DNA of 9,716 nucleotides from Chthoniobacterales bacterium. Lineage in GTDB: Bacteria > Verrucomicrobiota > Verrucomicrobiia > Chthoniobacterales > UBA10450. Below are positions 1 through 6,367 of the stretch, piece by piece (within the stretch, counting starts at the first letter, position 1; each line of letters opens with the position of its first letter). Made by a program: the position numbers and the translations under genes. A model generated the notes under the pieces. It saw nothing but the letters and a program-made list of their open reading frames with translations. It was not told the DNA's origin and searched no databases. The DNA is taken from NCBI GenBank assembly GCA_013697365.1, contig JACCXA010000185.1:1-9716 (forward strand), in the 5' to 3' direction.

Positions 1-303
1 AATCGCTGGCGCGCCGCCCGTTACGGTCTGGATGGCAAGCTGATTGACTTCGGGCGCGAGCAGGAGATGGAAGCGCGCAGTCTGCTCAACGAGATGCTGG
101 AGTTCATCGGAGCGGAGCTGGAGGAACTCGGGAGCGCGAAGGAACTCGCGCACATCCAACGGATCATGCGGGAGGGGAATGGAGCCGATCGGCAACTCGA
201 GGTTTGGGCGCGGACACGCGACATGCGCGCAGTGGTTGATCACATTGTGGGCGAGACGTACGAAGGGTTGTCTGTTCCCGAGCCGGGCACTGCGGCTGCC
301 TGA
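1..303 (+). CDS. Carboxylate-amine ligase, YbdK/GCS2 family (C-terminal part)
   Basis: The open frame enters from the left edge and stops with TGA at 301-303, leaving the last 100 residues. It starts NRWRAARYGLDGKLIDFG, the conserved C-terminal block of the glutamate-cysteine ligase type 2 (YbdK-like, COG2170) family. Further matches are the helical ELGSAKELAHIQRI segment, the GNGADRQL motif and a VVDHIVGETYEGL tail. Family members join an amino group to a carboxylate using ATP, and E. coli YbdK has weak gamma-glutamylcysteine ligase activity. The true substrate is unknown for most members. The catalytic N-terminal part lies outside the window. It is followed after 120 bp by an M29 peptidase and then an ATP-grasp-like gene on the same strand, which suggests shared amide or peptide chemistry. 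Family assignment is confident; substrate is not. Confidence 0.85.
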   Translation, partial: NRWRAARYGLDGKLIDFGREQEMEARSLLNEMLEFIGAELEELGSAKELAHIQRIMREGNGADRQLEVWARTRDMRAVVDHIVGETYEGLSVPEPGTAAA

Positions 304-330
304 AGAAATCCTGTTCGCGGTCGGACCTGC

Positions 331-381
331 TCTTTCTGCCGCAGGGAGGAGGGGAGGATAAAGGTCGGTGCGGCAGAGGGA
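331..381 (+). promoter_or_regulatory. Intergenic stem-loop with purine-rich loop
   Basis: Bases 331-343 can pair with 369-381. Eight pairs are perfect (CTGCCGCA with TGCGGCAG) and extend to 13 pairs if two G-U wobbles are allowed. The 25-nt loop is almost all purine and contains GGGAGGAGGGGAGG. There is no T-run after the stem, so it does not look like a simple terminator. It lies in the leader between the ligase and the M29 peptidase gene, where it could affect RNA processing or translation. Function is inferred only from pairing and position. Confidence 0.35.
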
Positions 382-423
382 TTGCCCGTCGCCGCTTTCC
401 GCGTCATCATGACCGCTCTTTGT

Positions 424-1443
424 ATGCCGGACCGTATTTCCAGCGACACAATCGATCAGGAACTTATCCCGGGAGCGCGCAATGCGATCCGGACCTGCCT
501 GCGTCTGAAGCCGGAAGAGCGAATCACGATTATCACGGACGAAGCGACGCAGGAGATTGCGGCCGCCTTGCAGTGTGAAGTCGAGGAGCTGGGCGCGGAG
601 CACGCGGTCTTTATCCTCGAAAATTATGCGCCGCGGCCGCTCACCGGCATGCCCGAAATTATCCTGGAAGATCTCGCGACCTCGCAGGTCAGCATCTTTT
701 GCGCGCAGACTCAACGCGGGGAACTGGGGTCGCGCATCCAGATGACGGCGGTCGTGAACAAGCATCGCTTGCGTCACGGCCACATGGTCAACATCAGCCA
801 TCAAATCATGTTGGAAGGGATGCGCGCCGATTTCAGGGCGATCGACGCTTTCAGCCAGAAGCTTGTCGAACGGGCGCGGATGACGTCCAAGGTCACGTGC
901 CGAACCCCTGCGGGAACAGACTACGTGGCGGACATTTCGCCCACCCTGAAATGGCTGAAGACCGCCGGCATTATCACCCAGGAAAAGTGGGGTAACCTGC
1001 CGGGCGGCGAAATTTTCACTTCACCCTTTAACAGCAATGGCGTCTTCGTCGTGGATGGCGTCGTGGGCGATTACCTTTGCCGGAAATACGGCGACATCGA
1101 AGCGACGCCGCTCACGATTGAGATCGAGGAGAACCGCATCCGCTCTTTGCGGTGCGACAACAAAGTGCTGCTGGAGGAATTCCGCGCTTACACGAGCACC
1201 GACGAAAACAGCAGCCGCGTCGGCGAGTTTGCGATCGGGACCAACACGGCTTGCACGCGCGTCATCGGGAACATCCTGCAGGACGAAAAGATCCCCGGCA
1301 TCCACATTGCCTTCGGTCATCCCTACGCCGAGCACACCGGGCAGAGCTGGATTTCGAGAACGCACATCGATTGTGTCGGTCGCAACTTCGACATCTGGTT
1401 TGATGACAAAAAGGTGATGGAGAGCGGAAAGTTTCTCCTTTAG
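424..1443 (+). CDS. M29-family metallo-aminopeptidase (AmpS/aminopeptidase T-like)
   Basis: Predicted cytoplasmic, two-metal-ion aminopeptidase that removes N-terminal residues from peptides. The 339-residue product shows M29 landmarks in order: GGEIFTSP (Glu196), GEFAIGTN (Glu268), GIHIAFGHPY (His294, Tyr301) and RTHID (His314, Asp316). These correspond to the metal ligands known in Thermus aminopeptidase T (two Glu, His, His-x-Asp) and its catalytic Tyr seven residues after the first His. The length is somewhat below the roughly 400 residues of the classical enzymes, with a shorter stretch between the two His ligands. The frame is open from TTG 382, and ATG 409 is another possible start. 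None has a clear Shine-Dalgarno site, so ATG 424 is a choice. An ATP-grasp-like gene follows 18 bp downstream. The family may include enzymes with other substrates, so peptidase activity is inferred. Confidence 0.85.
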   Translation: MPDRISSDTIDQELIPGARNAIRTCLRLKPEERITIITDEATQEIAAALQCEVEELGAEHAVFILENYAPRPLTGMPEIILEDLATSQVSIFCAQTQRGELGSRIQMTAVVNKHRLRHGHMVNISHQIMLEGMRADFRAIDAFSQKLVERARMTSKVTCRTPAGTDYVADISPTLKWLKTAGIITQEKWGNLPGGEIFTSPFNSNGVFVVDGVVGDYLCRKYGDIEATPLTIEIEENRIRSLRCDNKVLLEEFRAYTSTDENSSRVGEFAIGTNTACTRVIGNILQDEKIPGIHIAFGHPYAEHTGQSWISRTHIDCVGRNFDIWFDDKKVMESGKFLL

Positions 1444-1445
1444 AC

Positions 1446-1459
1446 CTTCCGTTCGGAAG
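1446..1459 (+). promoter_or_regulatory. Intercistronic palindrome overlapping the only SD-like sequence
   Basis: CTTCCGTTCGGAAG is a perfect inverted repeat filling most of the 18-bp gap between the M29 peptidase stop (1441-1443) and the next start (ATG 1462). In RNA it would form a 5-bp stem with a GUUC loop. The right arm, GGAAG at 1455-1459, is the only Shine-Dalgarno-like sequence before ATG 1462, but it lies just 2 nt from the start. The hairpin might lower translation of the second gene, or it may be chance. Confidence 0.3.
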
Positions 1460-1461
1460 CC

Positions 1462-2652
1462 ATGCATCCGGAACTGCGCGCGCGCTTTAACGCCGACTTC
1501 AGTGAGGCGCGGTATGCGGAACTGCAGCGGATGGCAAACGGGACCGAGCGCTGGCCGGTCGACTTCCGCATCTCCGAGACGCCGATCTTTCTCAAGCCCG
1601 AATTCACCGCCGAAGTTTCGCAGGCCGCGCACGAACTCGTCGCGCAGGTGAGGACACCGGACTTCGCAGAGCATGCGCGGAAGGCCATTCCTCCCGGGCT
1701 GGAGGTTCCGGGAGAAACGCCGCATCCCATTTTCCTCCAGGTCGACTTCGCAATCTGCGAGGAGCACGGCCGCCTCAGCCCGCGACTGATCGAGTTACAG
1801 GGGTTCCCGAGCCTCTACGCTTTTCAGATTTTCCTGCTGCGCTGCATGCGGCACGCCTATCCGGCGATACCGGGCGATTGGCGGCCGTTCTTCGGCGGTC
1901 TGGACGAGGTTTCGTATCGTGAGCTGCTGCGAAAAGTGATCGTCGCCGACTCTGATCCGGAAAACGTGGTGCTCCTCGAGATCGAACCGGAGAAACAAAA
2001 CACGCGGATCGATTTCGCGTGCACGGAAACGTTACTCGGAGTGGCGCCGGTTTCCCTGACTGAGGTGACGCGCCGCGGCCGCGAATTATTCTACGAGCGC
2101 GACGGACGCGAGGTGCGGATCGAGCGGATCTACAATCGCGTCATCTTCGATGAACTGCTGCGCCGGCCCGACCTTAGCTTCGGCTTCAATTTTCAGCACG
2201 AGATTGACGTCACCTGGGTCGGCCATCCGAACTGGTATTTTCGAATCAGCAAACACTCGCTGCCCGTGTTGAAGACCGCGCACACTGCGCGCGCCTTCTT
2301 CGCCGATGAGTTCCCGGCCGGCGAGTCCCTTGCTGAATTCGTCCTCAAGCCGCTCTATTCTTTTTCCGGGCTGGGAGTTGATCTCGAACCGACCGGGCAG
2401 AAGCTCGCGGCCCTCACCGATCCGCATGCGTGGATTCTGCAGGAGAAAGTGAATTATGCCGATTTCGTTCCGACGCCGGACGGCGCGCTCTCGAAGGCCG
2501 AGATTCGCATGATGTTCGTCTGGCCGGAGCACGGCGAACCGACGCTGGTCAACAACCTGGTTCGCATGAGCCAGGGCGCGATGATGGGGGTCAAGTTCAA
2601 CAAGAACAAGACGTGGGTCGGCTCAAGCATCGCCCTGCATCACGTGGCGTAG
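1462..2652 (+). CDS. Putative ATP-grasp-like ligase, possibly circularly permuted
   Basis: 396-residue protein of unassigned family. Three late blocks look like an ATP-grasp core: FVLKPLYSFSGLGVDLE (Lys296 and a glycine loop, as for ATP phosphate binding), WILQEKVNYADF (Glu328) followed by AEIRMMFVW (Arg349), and LVNNLVRMSQGAMMGVKFN (Asn364/Asn365, Arg368). An earlier block, FLQVDFAICEEHGRLSPRLIELQGFPSLYAF (described here in two parts: VDFAICEEHG near residue 95 and LIELQGFPS near 111), resembles the Mg-binding D...E-x-N type motif that normally comes last. That order would fit circularly permuted ATP-grasp families. A middle block, ERIYNRVIFDELL (221-233), is also distinctive. There is no signal peptide. 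It probably shares an operon with the M29 peptidase 18 bp upstream. The ATP-grasp call rests on motif reading by eye; substrate unknown. Confidence 0.6.
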   Translation: MHPELRARFNADFSEARYAELQRMANGTERWPVDFRISETPIFLKPEFTAEVSQAAHELVAQVRTPDFAEHARKAIPPGLEVPGETPHPIFLQVDFAICEEHGRLSPRLIELQGFPSLYAFQIFLLRCMRHAYPAIPGDWRPFFGGLDEVSYRELLRKVIVADSDPENVVLLEIEPEKQNTRIDFACTETLLGVAPVSLTEVTRRGRELFYERDGREVRIERIYNRVIFDELLRRPDLSFGFNFQHEIDVTWVGHPNWYFRISKHSLPVLKTAHTARAFFADEFPAGESLAEFVLKPLYSFSGLGVDLEPTGQKLAALTDPHAWILQEKVNYADFVPTPDGALSKAEIRMMFVWPEHGEPTLVNNLVRMSQGAMMGVKFNKNKTWVGSSIALHHVA

Positions 2653-2667
2653 CAAAAGAGGCCGCTT

Positions 2668-3150
2668 CTAGCGGAATTTCCCGACGCGAAGATTGCCTCC
2701 ACCCAGGATATACATCCGGTGCCCGCCCAGGCCCGTCTGAACGATCAGCACCGGGGGCGAGTCAACCGGCGGGAAAGACCTGCTATCCTGCTGTGCCTGT
2801 GCCCAGACCTGCCCGTTCTCGAGCGCGAATCTTGTGCGGCCAGTGTAGCCGGTAAATTTTCCGACCAGCCGGCTCTCGATGATCTCCGGCTCCTTCACCT
2901 TCCGGTTCTTGACCGCGTCATCGACTGCCGCCGTCGCAGCCTTTTCACTGGTCACGGCCACATAGCCGCGAATGAACTCATCCAGTCGCGCGCGTTCTTC
3001 CGGACTGAGTTTACTCAGGCCTGCCTGCTCGAATGCGCCCGGCGACATCGCCTTTTGCACGCCCGGGAAATCAGCATTTTGCGCCGGGGCGAAATTCGCT
3101 GGGCAAAAGAGGAAAGCCGACAAAAGAAGAAATGCGCGCAGAAATTTCAT
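2668..3150 (-). CDS. Small secreted protein with C-terminal GRTxFxLENGQVW-type domain
   Basis: 160 residues from the ATG at 3150. This start is chosen because it places a textbook signal peptide at the N-terminus: Lys2 and Arg5, a hydrophobic core at residues 6-18, and an APA site giving likely cleavage after Ala23. The frame continues upstream to 3219, but that would bury the signal. The mature part has a charged helical region (LSPEERARLDEFIRGYV, about 48-64) and a C-terminal beta-rich segment, residues 92-158, with SRLVGKFTGYTGRTRFALEN then GQVWAQ. Similar segments occur in conserved hypothetical envelope proteins of other bacteria, as far as I recall. Function unknown. It is the last gene of a - strand run after kbl and the DUF3303 gene, 65 bp from the latter. 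It converges on the ATP-grasp-like gene, with 15 bp between stops. Confidence 0.7.
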   Translation of the reverse strand: MKFLRAFLLLSAFLFCPANFAPAQNADFPGVQKAMSPGAFEQAGLSKLSPEERARLDEFIRGYVAVTSEKAATAAVDDAVKNRKVKEPEIIESRLVGKFTGYTGRTRFALENGQVWAQAQQDSRSFPPVDSPPVLIVQTGLGGHRMYILGGGNLRVGKFR

Positions 3151-3215
3151 GGAAGGGACGGATAGCCGAAATTCGTCGGCGGGTAAACCCGATCTCTCGC
3201 GCGTCAATTTCGCGG

Positions 3216-3500
3216 TCAACGGTCGTCCGGGTGCGTTTGGCCGATAGCTTGCGCTGCCTCTGCCGACGTCTGCACAGGCAGGATGGAAAACTCCATTAGG
3301 TCATCCCAGCGGTCTGTCCAGAGACCGAAGAGTGAATCGTCCTCGGTCCGCATGAGTTGATAGCAGGTACAGAAATCGAGGTCGATCCAGCTCGAGATGT
3401 ACTCCAGGCCCTCGGGCATCATTCGTCCCTGCTCGCGAAAGCGCCGGTAGATTTCGGGCGCGGCGCCTTCCTTGAACCGCTCCACCACCATATAGAGCAT
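3216..3500 (-). CDS. DUF3303-like small protein
   Basis: 94 residues starting MLYMVVERFKEG, the typical opening of DUF3303 proteins. The family pattern continues with YRRFREQGRMMPEGLEYISS, then WIDLDFCTCYQLM, a WTDRWDDLMEFSILPV block and a short SAEAAQAI helix. These resemble small ferredoxin-like (dimeric alpha-beta barrel) proteins, but biochemical function is unknown. The length fits the family. The ATG at 3498-3500 begins 8 bp after the kbl stop, so the two are almost certainly cotranscribed. The link to threonine catabolism is positional only. Confidence 0.75.
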   Translation of the reverse strand: MLYMVVERFKEGAAPEIYRRFREQGRMMPEGLEYISSWIDLDFCTCYQLMRTEDDSLFGLWTDRWDDLMEFSILPVQTSAEAAQAIGQTHPDDR

Positions 3501-3508
3501 CGCGCGCC

Positions 3509-4693
3509 TTAGCTCCGGAGTTCGTCGTTCGTTTCGCCAAAGGCTTTGACCGCGAACTCCAGCTCTTCGCGCGAATGCGCGGCCGAGATCTGGGTGCGCA
3601 CGCGCGCCGTGCCGTGTGGAACCACGGGATAAAAAAAGCCGATCACGTAGACCCCCTTTTCCAGCATCCGCGCCGCGAATTGCTGCGACCTGGCCGCGTC
3701 ACCGAGCATGATCGGGACGATGGGGTGTGTGCCGGGTTTAATTGTGAGGCCGCGCTCAGGCAGCGCCCCACGGAAGTATTTTGTGTTCTCTTCGAGTTTA
3801 TCGCGCAACTCGGTGGAAGCGCTCAAGAGCTCGAGTGCTTTTAAGGTCGCGGCGACGATGTGCGGCGCGACGCTGTTCGAGAAGAGGTAGGGTCGCGAGC
3901 GCTGCCGCAGCAGTTCCACGATCTGTTTCCGCGCGCTCGTGAATCCTCCGCTCGCGCCGCCCAGCGCTTTGCCGAGCGTGCCGGTGATAATGTCGATCCG
4001 CCCCATCACGCCGCGGTATTCATGCGTGCCGCGGCCGGTCTTGCCCAGAAAGCCGCTGGCATGCGCGTCATCGATCATGGTGAGCGCGCCGTATTTCTCG
4101 GCCAGGTCGCAGACGGCCTCGAGCTCCGCGATCGTTCCGTCCATCGAGAAGCAGCCGTCGGTCGCGATCAAGCGCACGCGTGCCCCACTCGCTTCGTGCA
4201 GTTTCGCTTCCAGATCGGCCATGTCGGTGTGCTTGTAGCGCGCCCGTTGCGCTTTGCAGAGGCGGATGCCGTCAATGATCGAAGCGTGATTGAGTTCATC
4301 CGAAATAACCGCGTCTTCCGGCCCGAGCAGCGTCTCGAAAAGGCCGCCGTTCGCATCGAAGGCGGACGGATAAAGAATGGTGTCCTCCATCCCAAGGAAT
4401 TTCGAGAGCGCGGCTTCCAGTTCCTTATGGATATCCTGCGTGCCGCAAATAAAGCGCACGCTCGCCATCCCGAAGCCGTGCGTGTCGAGGGCGTCCTTGG
4501 CCGCGGCGATCAACGCCGGATGATCCGCGAGCCCGAGGTAATTATTCGCGCACATATTCAGCACCTGCTTCCCGTCCGCGACCGAAATTCGGGCGGCCTG
4601 CGGCGTGGTGATGACGCGCTCGGTTTTATAGAGACCTTGCGAGCGAATTTCGTCGAGCGTGCGGGAGAGTTGTTGATCGAAGGCAGCAAGCAT
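3509..4693 (-). CDS. kbl: 2-amino-3-ketobutyrate CoA ligase (glycine C-acetyltransferase)
   Basis: PLP-dependent cytoplasmic enzyme that cleaves 2-amino-3-oxobutanoate with CoA into glycine and acetyl-CoA, the second step of threonine breakdown after Tdh. The 394-residue product is very close to E. coli Kbl (398) throughout: CANNYLGLADHP (48-59), HGFGMASVRFICGTQ (72-86), ISDELNHASIIDG (130-142), the Asp208/His211 PLP-contact region, and the TGTLGKALGGASGG block with the PLP-binding lysine Lys242. The tail GFFYPVVPHGTARVRTQISA is also typical. The ATG at 4693 aligns with the E. coli N-terminus; a longer frame from TTG 4726 adds 11 unconserved residues. tdh lies about 1.7 kb away on the same strand instead of directly adjacent as in E. 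coli. DUF3303 follows after 8 bp. Confidence 0.96.
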   Translation of the reverse strand: MLAAFDQQLSRTLDEIRSQGLYKTERVITTPQAARISVADGKQVLNMCANNYLGLADHPALIAAAKDALDTHGFGMASVRFICGTQDIHKELEAALSKFLGMEDTILYPSAFDANGGLFETLLGPEDAVISDELNHASIIDGIRLCKAQRARYKHTDMADLEAKLHEASGARVRLIATDGCFSMDGTIAELEAVCDLAEKYGALTMIDDAHASGFLGKTGRGTHEYRGVMGRIDIITGTLGKALGGASGGFTSARKQIVELLRQRSRPYLFSNSVAPHIVAATLKALELLSASTELRDKLEENTKYFRGALPERGLTIKPGTHPIVPIMLGDAARSQQFAARMLEKGVYVIGFFYPVVPHGTARVRTQISAAHSREELEFAVKAFGETNDELRS

Positions 4694-4786
4694 GGCGCAA
4701 CTTCGACGATCGCAGTCTGGTTGCAAAAAGCGGAGATTCTTCTTGCTGAATGCTGTGCGTAACTGCTAACACCCGCACCAATTACC
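4694..4786. promoter_or_regulatory. Divergent intergenic region between kbl and the 3D-domain lipoprotein gene
   Basis: These 93 bp separate two divergently transcribed genes, so promoters for both probably lie here or just inside the neighbouring genes. I can find TTG-containing boxes (for example TTGCTG at 4743) but no convincing -35/-10 pair in either direction, and no clear operator. Confidence 0.35.
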
Positions 4787-5536
4787 TTGAGACGCGCACA
4801 GCTTCGCATTCTCTTATCGGCCGCGCTGGCGGCAATCGGCGCGCTCCTCCTCTCGTCGTGTGGAACCACCACCACGACCGCTTCACGAAGATTACCGGCC
4901 TACGAGGCACCGATGGCGAAGAGTGATTTCCAGACCGTCCGGACGACAGCCTACACCCACACCGAAGCCGACCACGTGCAATACAGCAATCGCAACGCAC
5001 TCGGCGGCCGGCTCCGCGCAGCGACTGCCGGACTCCGACGCGCTGCATACGCGGCGCGCGCCCTCCCGGCTGATTCAGATTCCGCCTCGGATTATCGGCG
5101 CGCCTCTCTTTCCGGCGCATCACTTGACTCGTATCTGACACCGCAAAAAAAGAAGGTTACCCGCTGGGTAAGAACGAAGCGCGGCCGGAAGAAGGTGACG
5201 ACGACCGTGCTCGTGCGCCCAACGATCGGAAGCGCCGCGGCAGATTGGTCGCGCTGGCCCGCCGGCACCACCTTCCGCCTCCTCTCCACGGGCCAAATCT
5301 ACAAGGTGGATGATTACGGCTGGGCCCTCTCGGGACGCAACACGATCGACCTCTATATGGGTAGTCGTGGTGACATGAATACCTGGGGTGTTCGGAGCGA
5401 GCCGATCCAAATTCTGCGCTGGGGCGCTCCGGAAGCGAGCCTGCAAGTTCTGCAGGGTCGTCAGGGTTACAAACATATCCGGCGCATGGTGCTGCAGTTG
5501 GAAGGTCAGCACGCGACTGCGGCCGCACTCGAATAA
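4787..5536 (+). CDS. 3D-domain lipoprotein (double-psi beta-barrel, MltA C-terminal-like) with basic insertion
   Basis: 249 residues from TTG 4787, the only sensible start after the in-frame stop at 4760. The N-terminus is a lipoprotein signal: basic RR, a hydrophobic stretch to residue 22, and lipobox LSSC with Cys25 as lipidation site. The 3D domain begins at VRTTAYTHTEADHVQYSN (51-68) and resumes at GSAAADWSRWPAGTTFRL (148-165). It ends with YKVDDYG (Asp175/176) and RNTIDLYMGS (Asp188). These Asp residues are the hallmark giving the domain its name, known from MltA-type lytic transglycosylases and Rpf/YabE proteins. A role on peptidoglycan in the envelope is therefore likely. Residues about 76-146 form an Ala/Arg/Lys-rich insertion between the first strand and the rest of the domain. 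Divergent from kbl and convergent with the GNAT gene. Confidence 0.8.
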   Translation: MRRAQLRILLSAALAAIGALLLSSCGTTTTTASRRLPAYEAPMAKSDFQTVRTTAYTHTEADHVQYSNRNALGGRLRAATAGLRRAAYAARALPADSDSASDYRRASLSGASLDSYLTPQKKKVTRWVRTKRGRKKVTTTVLVRPTIGSAAADWSRWPAGTTFRLLSTGQIYKVDDYGWALSGRNTIDLYMGSRGDMNTWGVRSEPIQILRWGAPEASLQVLQGRQGYKHIRRMVLQLEGQHATAAALE

Positions 5537-5560
5537 TCTTGAGAGCTCCCCGGCCTGATT

Positions 5561-6046
5561 TCAGATCAACGATTTGCCAAAGCAAACACTCACCGGGTCG
5601 TCCTTGTAGTCACCGTACGCAGCGATTCGCTTATAGCCGAGACTTTCGTATAGCCGGATCGCGCCGGGCTGACGCTGGCCAGTCTCAAGCCAGATCGCGC
5701 TGAAGCCGCACTCGCGCGCGATTTCCTCAAGGCTGCGCATTATTTCGCGCGCCAGGCCCTGCTTGCGCGCCGCGGGCACGACATACATCCGCTTCACCTC
5801 GGCGGTGGTCGCTTCCAGCGGACGAAGTGCGGCACATCCCACCGCGCGTCCCGAAGCGCGCGCGACAACAAAAACGGCACCTGGTGCGTCCATCCCGCTG
5901 AGGTCAAAGGGCGTGCTGGCAGGAGGATTGCCATAAAGCTCGTCAATCTCCCCGCACATACACTTCATCAGCCGCAGGGCGTCGCGGGAAGAGACGGACG
6001 CCCGCTCGACTTTCAGTGACAGCGTGGGGGAAGGCAGTTCGCTCAC
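5561..6046 (-). CDS. GNAT-family N-acetyltransferase
   Basis: 161 residues with a single GNAT fold. Motif A is clear: AEVKRMYVVPAARKQGLA (82-99) includes the R/Q-x-x-G-x-A pyrophosphate-binding loop Arg94-Lys-Gln-Gly97-Leu-Ala99 for acetyl-CoA. The motif B region follows as IWLETGQRQPGAIRLYESLG (118-137) with the typical AIRLYESLGY turn. The start is GTG 6046, which overlaps the stop of the upstream 71-aa gene by four bases (GTGA), so translation is probably coupled. Substrate cannot be told from sequence; the family acetylates amines on small molecules or proteins. It converges with the lipoprotein gene, with 24 bp between stops. Confidence 0.88.
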   Translation of the reverse strand: MSELPSPTLSLKVERASVSSRDALRLMKCMCGEIDELYGNPPASTPFDLSGMDAPGAVFVVARASGRAVGCAALRPLEATTAEVKRMYVVPAARKQGLAREIMRSLEEIARECGFSAIWLETGQRQPGAIRLYESLGYKRIAAYGDYKDDPVSVCFGKSLI

Positions 6047-6258
6047 GGAACAAGTGTCGCCTGCTCCGACGAAGCGATGTGCAAACCGGCAATCGTGATC
6101 CCTGAGCCGTCATCGAACCAAACGACCACACGGGAACTCTGCGGGTCAATGCCGCAGTGGTCCGGCGTCGGAACACTGTAGCGACTCCCCCCGCTCGTCA
6201 CGATCGTAAAAGGGACAAAAGGCCGCGCGTTAAGCAGTCTTTTTACATCGCCAACCAT
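6043..6258 (-). CDS. Conserved hypothetical 71-aa protein (RPFVPFTI-type)
   Basis: Small protein beginning MVGDVKRLLNARPFVPFTIV. The RPFxPFxI segment followed by a G-x-x-Y-x-V-P-x-P-x-H strand (about 24-34) and a VVVWFDDGSG strand (44-53) is a recurring pattern in short hypothetical proteins, as I recall from Verrucomicrobiota and Planctomycetota. Function is unknown. It is kept as real because its ATG is preceded by CAGGGG, it has recognisable family residues, and its TGA overlaps the GTG start of the acetyltransferase by four bases. The pair likely forms one transcription unit. Confidence 0.65.
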   Translation of the reverse strand: MVGDVKRLLNARPFVPFTIVTSGGSRYSVPTPDHCGIDPQSSRVVVWFDDGSGITIAGLHIASSEQATLVP

Positions 6259-6367
6259 CCCCTGAGAATAATAGCTAGGAGCGCGAACGGCAAGCTTGAG
6301 CGCCGGCGCACCGGCCGTCCCGGATGTGCGGCAGCCGGGCGTCTCGCCTCGTCGAGAAAAAGAGGTT

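Noticed and set aside
1021..1767. 248-residue - strand reading frame spanning the M29/ATP-grasp junction
   Set aside because: It is antisense to conserved metal-ligand motifs of the peptidase and has no recognisable protein features.
2662..2674. Bidirectional terminator between the convergent ATP-grasp-like and secreted-protein genes
   Set aside because: CCGCT-TCT-AGCGG forms only a 5-bp stem and neither side has more than a weak T-run, so it is not enough to call.
2668..3219. Longer start at 3219 for the secreted protein
   Set aside because: It would put 23 polar residues before a clear signal peptide and overlap the DUF3303 stop; ATG 3150 is better.
3860..4762. 300-residue + strand reading frame opposite kbl
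   Set aside because: It is a GC-biased shadow of kbl, whose product matches E. coli Kbl along its length.
6268..6293. Sigma70-type promoter (TTGCCG, 14 bp, TATTAT on the - strand) for the 71-aa gene
   Set aside because: The spacing of 14 bp is too short, and transcription would start at about the ATG, so support is weak.
6344..6365. Terminator hairpin TCTCG...CGAGA next to AAAAA after tdh
   Set aside because: For - strand transcription from tdh the T-run comes before the stem, not after it, so it is in the wrong order for a terminator of tdh.
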